64,000 bases of DNA from Lachnoclostridium sp. An14 (GTDB lineage Bacteria; Bacillota; Clostridia; Lachnospirales; Lachnospiraceae): positions 47,652 to 111,651 of the forward strand of contig NZ_NFLE01000011.1 in NCBI RefSeq assembly GCF_002160755.1. Reading direction: 5' to 3'. Shown here in pieces: positions 14,083-22,100 of the stretch. The notes beneath the pieces were generated by a model. The model saw only the letters and a program-made list of their open reading frames with translations, ran no database searches and was not told where the DNA came from. Numbering within the stretch: the stretch's first letter is position 1; every line of letters starts with the position of its first letter. The position numbers and the translations under genes are program-made.

Positions 14083-15560
14083 AAAAAGAATAAAAAAGAA
14101 CGCCATTTCCGGCGTTACTCCAAGCATTTTATCATCCGTTTGAGATTAAAAGCGGTCGCAGACAAGAGACAGTGATCCTCCGCTGCCTCTAATCCTCGCC
14201 GATACAATTTTCGCAGATTATGTCTCGCTTTTTGAGCGGCAAAACTGCCCTCGCACCATATCTGGCGCAAATTCAATATATGAGTATGCGCGGGTGTTCC
14301 TTCTGTTTGCCGATGTCGCTGCACCGCTTTTTCAAAGATGTTCACGCGAATGGTGCGACTCCGGTGACTACTGCTAACACATCGACTTGCTATCGGACAA
14401 GAAATGCAGTCCTTGGGAGCGGCACGGTAGACGCGACAGACATTAAAATTTCCGCGTTCCAGGCTGCGAAGTGGCAGGCCTTTTCCTGTAGGACAGATAA
14501 ATCGCTCTGTCTCTGCATCATAGTCAAATGCTTCTCGTGTCAGTTCCACCTTACTGGTCGTGCCGCCACTGACACCTGGTGTGTAAAACGTGACTCCCAT
14601 ATCCTCCATCGTCTGACAGATAAGGCTCGTACCATACGCGCTGTCTGCCCCGGCTGTGCGAATATCCAGCCCCAAATGATTGCGCATATAATCAATACGT
14701 TCCAGATATGGTACTGAATCGCTGACATCTCCGGGCGTTACCGCTACGTCTACAATCATTCCGTTTGCGGCATCAATGCTTTGATGGTTCAGATAGTGCA
14801 TTCCTTCCGGCTTTCCGGGTCTGTGCATCATTCCGGCATCCGGATCGGTGGTACTAACAGTCTTTTCTACCATCACTTTTCCTTCTGGGCGTCGGCGTTT
14901 CCGTTGCGGCTTGATCATGCCCATTTCTTCCAAACGGCTGCGCTCTTGTTCTTCGTATGCATCCAAACGTTCCAGATAACTCCCGGCCTCCTTTTCCACC
15001 ATAACTTTGATGTTTTTTCGGGAAGAAGCGTTTGCTTTAATATGTGTAGAGTCAGTCAGGATAGTATGTCCTGTTATAAGCCCCTTGTTCATGCATTGCA
15101 GCAACACCTGCTCGAAAAGTCGGCGAAACAGGCCAGTCTCGCGAAACCGTCTGCGTCTGTTCTGCGAGATCGTGGAATGGTCGGGTACCGTATCGTCCAG
15201 ATCCAGTCCCAGAAACCACCGATAAGCCACATTTACACGGATCTCCTGTTCGAGCCGTCTTTCAGATTCGATTCCATACAGAAAGCCAATGAGCAGGTAT
15301 TTTATCAAAATAATTGGATCAACGCTTGGTCGGCCGGTCTTTTCGCTGTAACAGCCAGCGGTGTCGTGATAGATAAAAGAAAAGTCTATATGCCGCTCCA
15401 GCTTACGCAAAAAATGATCTTCCGGTACCAAATCTTCGATCGTGATCGTGTGAAGCCTGAGTTGCTTACCTTCTGTCCGTGTCAGCATATCCGTCCCACC
15501 CTGTCTTTTCTTCTATTTTATCACGCAGTTTAAAAATTGGGTAGGGTTTGTCAACAGCTC
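14024..15560 (-). mobile_element. IS1182-family insertion sequence
   Basis: 1537 bases bounded by inverted repeats starting GAGTTGTTGACAAACCC (left) and, on the other strand, GAGCTGTTGACAAACCC (right). CTTATTG is directly repeated on both sides (14017-14023 and 15561-15567), as expected for a target duplication. Removing the IS and one CTTATTG restores the XRE frame. It carries one transposase gene, which looks intact. Confidence 0.92.
14115..15488 (-). CDS. IS1182-family DDE transposase
   Basis: 457 residues. The N-terminal domain has LVPEDHFLRKLERHIDFSFI and KTGRPSVDPIILIKYLLIGF. The DDE core begins at ILTDSTHIKANASSRKN (first Asp) and includes DVAVTPGDVSDS and GADSAYGT (second Asp). The acidic third residue lies in the C-terminal part near RQIWCEGSFAAQK. 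Full length for the family, no internal stop. It encodes the transposition activity of the surrounding IS. Confidence 0.92.
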   Translation of the reverse strand: MLTRTEGKQLRLHTITIEDLVPEDHFLRKLERHIDFSFIYHDTAGCYSEKTGRPSVDPIILIKYLLIGFLYGIESERRLEQEIRVNVAYRWFLGLDLDDTVPDHSTISQNRRRRFRETGLFRRLFEQVLLQCMNKGLITGHTILTDSTHIKANASSRKNIKVMVEKEAGSYLERLDAYEEQERSRLEEMGMIKPQRKRRRPEGKVMVEKTVSTTDPDAGMMHRPGKPEGMHYLNHQSIDAANGMIVDVAVTPGDVSDSVPYLERIDYMRNHLGLDIRTAGADSAYGTSLICQTMEDMGVTFYTPGVSGGTTSKVELTREAFDYDAETERFICPTGKGLPLRSLERGNFNVCRVYRAAPKDCISCPIASRCVSSSHRSRTIRVNIFEKAVQRHRQTEGTPAHTHILNLRQIWCEGSFAAQKARHNLRKLYRRGLEAAEDHCLLSATAFNLKRMIKCLE

Positions 15561-15602
15561 CTTATTGACCAAATGTTAGATAGCAGAGAAGAAAAGCAGT
15601 AG
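15561..15602 (+). pseudogene. 3' remnant of the XRE regulator gene
   Basis: The 7-base target duplicate and the last eleven codons (DQMLDSREEKQ, TAG) of the interrupted gene starting at 13711. Its identity follows from the exact frame restoration across the IS. Confidence 0.8.
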
Positions 15603-15641
15603 CACAGGTATGAGTTTGCTCACCTGTGTTGCTGCTTTTCA
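15596..15641 (+). terminator. Terminator of the original XRE gene
   Basis: GCAGTAGCACAGGT pairs with ACCTGTGTTGCTGC, then TTTT. It overlaps the stop codon of the 3' remnant. Confidence 0.75.
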
Positions 15642-15644
15642 TAA

Positions 15645-15957
15645 TGCAACGGAAATATTGAATTTTGGGGCAGTTAAAGGAAAGCGGAGTATCTATGACC
15701 TTTTTTGCAAGCAATGGAAAGGAATATCCTTTCCCGCTTGTTGGGGGGTTCCCCAAACCCCCGGCCCGACAAAAATGTGCGGGCCGAACACCATACGGGG
15801 CATGGTGGCTTGCGCGTCCAAAAGGACGCTTCTCTGCCGGAGGCATAGCAAAAGCCGGAGGCCGCGTCAAGGGTAAATAAATGCGCTTCGCGCACCCCTG
15901 ACACAGCCCCCGGCTTTTCCTTTTGGGCAGACAAGGCGGCAAACCCGCAAAGCGGTT
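15645..15957. other. Hairpin-rich gap between XRE remnant and relaxase
   Basis: About 310 bases. Five short perfect inverted repeats lie in 200 bases: GGGGTT/AACCCC (15747-15766), GGCCCG/CGGGCC (15770-15786), CACCAT/ATGGTG (15790-15810), GCGTCC/GGACGC (15816-15832), and TGCGCTTCGCGCA near 15881. A 61-codon plus-strand frame (MTFFASNGKEYPF, 15695-15880) with a GGAG upstream is possible but unsupported. It could be an oriT or other cis-acting region for the adjacent relaxase. Confidence 0.4.
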
Positions 15958-17385
15958 TTACCGGCCCTGCTCCTGATTGTTTTCTTTCTCCTGCTGGTAC
16001 TCCTGCACCTGCTCAATCCTTAACAGTGCGTCCACATTGGCTTTCACCGTCTGCAATTCCTGGTTCTCTTTCCTAAGCCGCTTATAATCTTCATAGGCGG
16101 CCTTTTTCTTCGCCAGCAGGTCGTTGTATTCCGCCTGTAAGGTCTTGACCGTCGGCAGCTTCTTTTCTCCAAATTCATCAAAGGCTCGTTTGGCAGCTTC
16201 GTGTAAAAGCAGTTCCGCTTCATGGGCTGCCCGGAACCGTGCCTTTTCCCTGGGGCTAGCTTTCCGGTAGGCCACATAGGTGTCGCGTGTTTTCGCATAA
16301 TTGATGATGTGCTTTTTCAGATCAGCGATCTGCTCCATCCGGTGTTCGTATTGCTTGATAGCCGTTGCCGTTTTTTCAAAATTCTCTGATACGGAAGCGG
16401 TCCGTGCTGCCAGTAAATCATAGTCCGTGATGTTATGCTCGGTCAGATAATTCAGCGTTTTCGCCGCTTCCTTCAGGTTGTGGATTTTCAGCCAGCGTTC
16501 ATAACCTGGCCCGCGTCCCTGCAAGCGGCTCTGAATGTCCAAAAGCAGATTGACCCGCCCATTCTTTTGAAGCGGTGCGGCTCGCCGGCGTGGGCGTTTT
16601 ACAGGCTGTCCAATGCGCTCTTTTATGGCCTCCGGCGTGTAGTCGGCTCCCAGCGTTTTTGCACGGGTAAACCGTTCCTGCCCCTCGCTGGCCAGACGAA
16701 AACTCAATGCTTTCCGTGTGGTCTGAATCTCATATCCTTCCCGGCGCATGGCCGCCAGAAATTCATCATAGCTGGACACCGTAGGCAGCACCCGGTCAAT
16801 CGTCCGGCGCAGCTTATCCTTCCAGCTTGTACCGCGCCGTGCGTTCGCCCACTCTGCATAGTGTTTGCCCTTTTCTTTTGGCTGTTCAATCACAGACAGG
16901 CCGTGTTCCCGGCATAATCGGTCATTGATTTTCCGGATCGTCTGGTAGGTATTCCGGTAATTATTGAATTTGTGTGTGCAATCCAGAGTAGTGCTGTTAA
17001 ATTCGATGTGACAGTGGATGTGCTTTTTATCCACATGGGTAGCAACAAGGAACTGGTGCTGCCCGCCGGTAAACTCTAAAGCCAACTGATACCCCAGCTT
17101 GTTTGCATCCTCCGGCGTGATTTCCCCAGGCTTAAAGGACTGGATAATCAGATAGGAAATCACATCGTTTTCCGGGGCGCGTTTCCGGCCGGTTTCCGCT
17201 TCATAGATCTGCTTGCTGAGAGCAAATTCCTGCCATGCGGTATCTGCGCCGCACTGATAGGAGGACACCAGTAGCCCGCCTTTTGTCTTATCCGGATTCT
17301 TGTCATAGTCAATCCGGTCTTTCAAGACTGCCGCAATACTCCGTCCTTCACTGGCGTGGCGCGGTTTGATTTTTGAAATTGCCAT
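15958..17385 (-). CDS. Relaxase of the conjugative element E3 (MOBP/Tn1549-type)
   Basis: 475 residues. The N-terminal relaxase domain (about 1-260) has the three-histidine metal motif HVDKKHIHCHIEFN; a nucleophile Tyr is expected among the N-terminal residues (YDKNPDKTKG). The second half is charged and coiled-coil-like (RLRKENQELQTVKANVD). It would nick oriT and pilot the transferred strand with MobC and VirD4. ATG 17385 has AAAGGAGGG. In Tn1549-type elements the cargo follows the relaxase, as seen here. Confidence 0.9.
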   Translation of the reverse strand: MAISKIKPRHASEGRSIAAVLKDRIDYDKNPDKTKGGLLVSSYQCGADTAWQEFALSKQIYEAETGRKRAPENDVISYLIIQSFKPGEITPEDANKLGYQLALEFTGGQHQFLVATHVDKKHIHCHIEFNSTTLDCTHKFNNYRNTYQTIRKINDRLCREHGLSVIEQPKEKGKHYAEWANARRGTSWKDKLRRTIDRVLPTVSSYDEFLAAMRREGYEIQTTRKALSFRLASEGQERFTRAKTLGADYTPEAIKERIGQPVKRPRRRAAPLQKNGRVNLLLDIQSRLQGRGPGYERWLKIHNLKEAAKTLNYLTEHNITDYDLLAARTASVSENFEKTATAIKQYEHRMEQIADLKKHIINYAKTRDTYVAYRKASPREKARFRAAHEAELLLHEAAKRAFDEFGEKKLPTVKTLQAEYNDLLAKKKAAYEDYKRLRKENQELQTVKANVDALLRIEQVQEYQQEKENNQEQGR

Positions 17386-17485
17386 CTGCTGGCCCTCCTT
17401 TCATACTGTAGTTATGTTTTGAAATTAGAATAGACAGTGTTATTAAATTGCATTAAAATAAGGGCTAAGGACAGGTGATATAATT

Positions 17486-18193
17486 ATGGGAAAAGGAAAA
17501 AAGAATCGTAAGGCGAAACGAGCAGAAAAAGCTAAACAGCGCAGGGAAATCAGGATAAAAATGGGAAAACCAACTTATCTTACACTAATTCGTTGTCCTC
17601 GGCCAATAACAGAAGTCGCAAATCACTATACATACAAAGCAACCATTTACCGAACCTCCTATAAAAAAGCGAATATTCATAATGTACGTTGGCAGGCATC
17701 TTCTTTAACTTATTGTAATTTTAGTAGTTCACATTGTTTAGGTGTTGATTTTTTGAATTCAAACTTGAAAAAGAGTTCTTTTAGAAATGCAGTTTTAGAG
17801 GATGTAGTATTTTGCAACTGTAATCTAAAAGACGCTGACTTTACTGGAGCCAAATTTAAACGAGTTGCGTTCATCACCACAAACACAAGTGTTGCCAAAA
17901 ATCTCATTTTAAACGAAGAATGTCATGTTTATAGAACATATCCAAAGTTAGAACTGATGCCAGAAACTGAAAAGGCATTACTTCAACTTAGCGAATATTC
18001 TTCTCTATATAAGTATGGTGTCTTATTTGTCAACAAGAATAAGTTAAACAAGTGGATTCTTCAATTTTTGATTGACATATATGGTTATGCTTCCTTACGA
18101 GCGTTGATTGCGCTGAAAGGGAAAAAGAACAAGCGCTGCTTATATTCAGTTCACTCATATATGAAACATATTGAAAACTACTTAAAACTGTGA
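17486..18193 (+). CDS. Pentapeptide-repeat protein, cargo gene
   Basis: 235 residues, opposite in direction to the surrounding transfer genes and much more AT-rich. A Lys/Arg-rich start (MGKGKKNRKAKRAEKAKQ) is followed by pentapeptide repeats (about 60-135: ANIHN, SSLTYCNFSS, NLKKSSFRNAVLED, NLKDADFTGAKFKR). The C-terminal part is mixed alpha with a possible membrane-associated helix. Pentapeptide proteins form right-handed beta helices; some protect gyrase (Qnr), others are immunity or signalling parts. The function here is unknown. Composition and orientation indicate recent acquisition. Confidence 0.7.
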   Translation: MGKGKKNRKAKRAEKAKQRREIRIKMGKPTYLTLIRCPRPITEVANHYTYKATIYRTSYKKANIHNVRWQASSLTYCNFSSSHCLGVDFLNSNLKKSSFRNAVLEDVVFCNCNLKDADFTGAKFKRVAFITTNTSVAKNLILNEECHVYRTYPKLELMPETEKALLQLSEYSSLYKYGVLFVNKNKLNKWILQFLIDIYGYASLRALIALKGKKNKRCLYSVHSYMKHIENYLKL

Positions 18194-18290
18194 TACACTG
18201 ACTTTGTCCTGCTCCGGAGCCAGAAATGGTGTATGCTATTTGTATAATCGAGGACATAAAACAGTAGCAAGTATTCGAGGGGGGATGTCT

Positions 18291-18416
18291 ATGATAAATG
18301 ATGTTTTAGCGTTTGTTTCTTTTGGAGCATTTTTGTTGGAATTATTGTTTAGTAGTAGCGTCCTGCCCCGATTACTCGGGGTTTATTTGAATTTTAAGTC
18401 TATGCAATCTGTGTGA
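18291..18416 (+). CDS. Small hydrophobic protein, possible toxin-like peptide
   Basis: 41 residues, starting MINDVLAFVSFGAF, one membrane helix (about 4-24) and a short polar end. GAGGGGGG lies about 8 bases upstream; an alternative ATG at 18285 is too near it. A terminator follows (18397-18437). Size, a single helix and location beside a foreign gene recall type I toxin or holin-like peptides, but the usual basic tail is missing. No family assigned. Confidence 0.4.
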   Translation: MINDVLAFVSFGAFLLELLFSSSVLPRLLGVYLNFKSMQSV

Positions 18417-18437
18417 ACGAGTTGCATAGGCTTTTTA
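18397..18437 (+). terminator. Terminator after the small hydrophobic ORF
   Basis: AGTCTATGCAA pairs with TTGCATAGGCT (one G-T), then TTTTTAT. Confidence 0.8.
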
Positions 18438-18440
18438 TAT

Positions 18441-18478
18441 TAAAAAGGGGCGCAGCCCTCATAAAAAGAACTGCGCCC
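18441..18478 (-). terminator. Terminator after the CD1845-like gene
   Basis: On the minus strand GGGCGCAG pairs with CTGCGCCC, then CTTTTTAA, 13 bases downstream of the stop at 18492. Confidence 0.8.
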
Positions 18479-18491
18479 AATGGAACATGGA

Positions 18492-18773
18492 TTAGATTGA
18501 TTTTAACATCCGGTTAAAGTCGGCCACCCGCTCTGTCAGCCAGGAAGCTGCCATCGGCAAGCCGTAGGGACTGACCAGCCATGCCAGTATCATAAACCCG
18601 ACAAAGCCATCCACCCGACCGGCAAACAACACCAGCAGCCCGATCAGGAACAGCAGCACCGCCACGATACCGAGTATCATACCGGAGAACAGGCAGACGA
18701 AGCGGCAGAAGGCCACCAGAACCGTCAAAACAAGAACAACAGGGAATAGCAAAATTTTCAGAAGTATTCTCAT
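18492..18773 (-). CDS. Small membrane protein of the CD1845 mobile-element type
   Basis: 93 residues with three hydrophobic segments (LLFPVVLVLTVLVAFCRFVC; MILGIVAVLLFLIGLLVLFAG; FVGFMILAWLVSPYGLPMAA) and a polar end. It occupies the place after mobC where Tn1549-like elements carry CD1845-family proteins. The function is unknown. AGGAGG precedes the start, and a promoter-like TTTACT, 17 bases, TATAGT lies upstream on the minus strand near 18805-18835. Confidence 0.6.
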   Translation of the reverse strand: MRILLKILLFPVVLVLTVLVAFCRFVCLFSGMILGIVAVLLFLIGLLVLFAGRVDGFVGFMILAWLVSPYGLPMAASWLTERVADFNRMLKSI

Positions 18774-18845
18774 AGGGCGCGACCTCCTTTGAAGCTGTTT
18801 ACAGGCTCACTATATCACATTAAAGCGCGAAAGTAAAGGCGTGAT

Positions 18846-19184
18846 TCACAAATCAGACAGTTTTCCCAGGAGGGTACTGACCGCGCCCCAAAGTTCCCGG
18901 TATCGTTCCTGCAGGTCGGCTACATCCTCCTGATAAAGATTGCCCGTGCTGTTCACCCGTTTGGCGATCTGGTTTAAGTTATTGGCGCAGTTTCGCAGCA
19001 GGGACACCAGGGCTTTGAAGTCGGACATATCCACCTGCACCGCATACCCGTCTACCGCCATTTTCCGTAAGTAGGCCCGCTGGTTGTGAATACCAAGCTG
19101 CGCCATCTTTTTCTCAATGATTTTCTTTTCCTCCGGCGACACCTTGAAATAAAGCGGAATGGTGCGCCCACTGCGTGGTTTCAT
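18846..19184 (-). CDS. mobC: MobC-type relaxosome protein
   Basis: 112 residues. The N-terminal RSGRTIPLYFKVSPEEKKII looks like a ribbon-helix-helix DNA-binding part. The C-terminal block DFKALVSLLRNCANNLNQIAKRVN is the MobC family signature. It would bind near oriT and assist the relaxase at 15958-17385. It shares one base with the stop of the upstream helicase gene (ATGA-type junction), so it is translationally coupled. Confidence 0.88.
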   Translation of the reverse strand: MKPRSGRTIPLYFKVSPEEKKIIEKKMAQLGIHNQRAYLRKMAVDGYAVQVDMSDFKALVSLLRNCANNLNQIAKRVNSTGNLYQEDVADLQERYRELWGAVSTLLGKLSDL

Positions 19185-22100
19185 CAGATTGCCACCTCCA
19201 TATCCTTGCCTTTTTGTGGGGTGGAAGCGGTAGCCGCAGCTTCAACCCCAAGGCGTTTTAACATTCCTTTGATAGAGGGTTTTCCTCCGTCCAGTTCCTC
19301 TTTGTCCCGTTCCCGCTTGCCAGTGGATTTCCCATCCATATTCAGAGCAATCCGCAGCACATTCAGGCGGGATGTCTTTTCAGCCAATTCCTGCTCCTGG
19401 GGGAAGGGACGCTTCACTTCCAGTTTTGCTTCTTCCATTTGCGCGTTCAGGTTTTCCAGCTTACCACGGTTCTGCTCCAAATGATCCGCGATGGCGGCCA
19501 GAGCATTTTCCAGACGGGCGATGTTGCCCACCGGGTCGCTTCCCAACTCAATCGTATGGGAAAGGCTGTGCTTCATTGTCACCTGGAATTTCTGTGTGGA
19601 AGTATCGGCCCATAGGGTCATGGGAAAGCCGCGATACTCGCCCAGGGGCACCCGCTCCGCAACATCGGTCATTTTCGTACAGGCATCAATGATGGCCTGA
19701 CCTGCGGCCTTGCGCTCTGTGTAGGTCTGGCCTGCCACCGTGATGGAGAAATGCTCCTTATCCGGCAGAGGGTGGGCCTGAACGACGGCCAAATCCTGTT
19801 CCAATCCCGTGATCTGTTCCTGTGTGCGGCTGATTGCTTTCGGGAAAAACTGAATCAACTGATCTTCCAGTTGATACCGCTGTCCCTCATGGTTGGCTTT
19901 CAGAAGTTTCAGCTTCGTCACCTGGCTGTCCAGATCGGTCATCTCAATAATGCGCGGGTCACCGGAAGCCAGGGCCTTGACTTCGGCATAGCTTAAAGCG
20001 GCTTCGTCCACGTCCTCACAGGAACGGGAGGGATTTTTGCCGCTCATCAACTGGCCGATGAATTTCTGCTTGTTCTCCAAAATGCTCCAGTTATACGCGT
20101 CAAAGGTATTCTCCGTAACGTACTTATATATCTTGACCGTTTTATTGATATTCCCTTGCCGCAGGATACGACCTTCGCGCTGCTCAATGTCGGCAGGCCG
20201 CCAGGGGCAATCCAGATGGTGCAGCGCAGCAAGACGGGTCTGGACGTTGGTGCCCGCGCCCATTTTTGCCGTGGAGCCAAGCAGCACACGCACCTGGCCT
20301 TTCCGTACCTTTGAGAAAAGTTCCGCTTTCTGAACCTCTGTCTTTGCGTCATGGATAAAGGCGATTTCCTCCGGCGGTACGCCCTGGGCCATCAGCTTTT
20401 GTTTCATATCGTCATAGACATTAAAGGAACCGTCCCCCTTTGGGGTGGACAGGTCGCAGAATACAAGCTGCGTCCCCTTGATTTTCTCCGTATCCCGCCA
20501 TACCTGCAACACATTCCGGACGCAGGTGTTGACCTTGCTTTCCGGATCGTCCGGCAGCGTCGGGTCAGACAATCGCTGATCCAGAGCAAGTTTACGGCCA
20601 TCCGAGGTGATTTTTAACATATTGTCCTCGCGTGGCTCCACCTCACGATTGCGTACTGCTTCGGCCCGTTCTCCCAGGTCGGCCACCAAATCCCGCTGGA
20701 AGTCGCTGGGGGTGGTGACTTCGGTGATTTTCTCCGCCTCCGGAACCGGCAGTCGCAGCATATCCGCCGTTTGAATGTCAGCGGCCTCCCGCCACATGGC
20801 CATGAGTTCCGGAAGATTGAAAAACTTTGCGAACCGGGTTTTACTGCGAAAGCCGGTTCCCTCCGGGGCCAACTCAAGGGCAGTGGTGGTTTCGCCAAAG
20901 TTTGCCGCCCAGCTATCGAAATGCTCCAGGCCGCTGGACTTTAACAGGTCATATTGCAGGTAGCGCATCATGGTATAGAGTTCCACCATTGAATTACTGA
21001 CAGGGGTGCCGGTGGCAAAGACTACGCCGCGCCCGCCGGTGATTTCATCCAGATACCGGCACTTTGCAAACATATCAGAGGACTTCTGTGCTTCAGACTG
21101 GCCGATACCCGCCACATTCCGCATTTTCGTTGCCAGGAACAAATTCTTGAACCCGTGTGCCTCGTCCACAAACAGCTTATCGACGCCCAATTCCTCAAAG
21201 GTAATCACATCATCCTTGCGGCTCTGGTCGTTCAGTTTTGCCATCCGCACTTCCAGGCTCTTTCTGGATTTCTCCAACTGCTTAATGGTGTAGCGTTCCC
21301 CATCCTGGGCTTTTGCTTCCTGAATGCCGTCGATCACCTGGTCGATCTGCTCCTGAAGGATGGCTTTCTGACGCTCCGGTGAAAGCGGAATTTTTTCAAA
21401 CTGGCTATGTCCAATCACGACCGCGTCATAGTCGCCGGTGGCAATTCGGCTGCAAAACTTTTTTCGGTTCGCCGGTTCAAAATCCTTTTTGGTGGCCACC
21501 AGCACATTGGCTCCGGGATAGAGCCGCAGAAAATCCGCGCCCCATTGTTCGGTCAGGTGGTTTGGAACCACCACTAGGCTTTTCTTTGCCAGCCCCAGGC
21601 GTTTGGACTCCATTGCTGCCGCCACAATCTCAAAGGTTTTGCCCGCGCCCACACAATGGGCCAGTAGGCTGTTCCCTCCGTATAGCATCCGGGCCACCGC
21701 ATTGCGCTGGTGGGGCCGCAGGGAAATTTCCGGGTTCATACCGGAAAAACGGATATGCTCCCCGTTGTAGCTGCGGGGCCGGATGGCGTTATAAAGTTCA
21801 TTGTATTTCTGGCACAGGTCGGCTCGGCGGGCCGGGTCTTTCCAAATCCAATCCTTGAATGCCTCCCGGATCTGCTCCTGCTTTTGCTGGGCCAGCATGG
21901 TTTCTTTGGCGTTAAATACGCGGGTGGTGCTGCCATCCGGCTCATGGATGGTATCATAAATCCGGGTGTCCCGCAGGTTCAAACTGTCCTCGATGATCGC
22001 GTAGGCATTTCGCCGTTTGGTTCCATAGGTCACATAGGCCAGGGAATTATTCAGGCTGTCCCGTGATTTCCCGCTCACATTCCACTCGCCGGTGGCCGGG

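Noticed and set aside
14220..15533. Plus-strand frames inside the IS1182-type element
   Set aside because: Shadows of the transposase gene; the IS has a single gene in its family.
18291..18416. Firm assignment of the small hydrophobic ORF as a type I toxin
   Set aside because: Size and helix fit, but there is no basic tail and no antisense RNA promoter that I can support. Kept only as a possibility.
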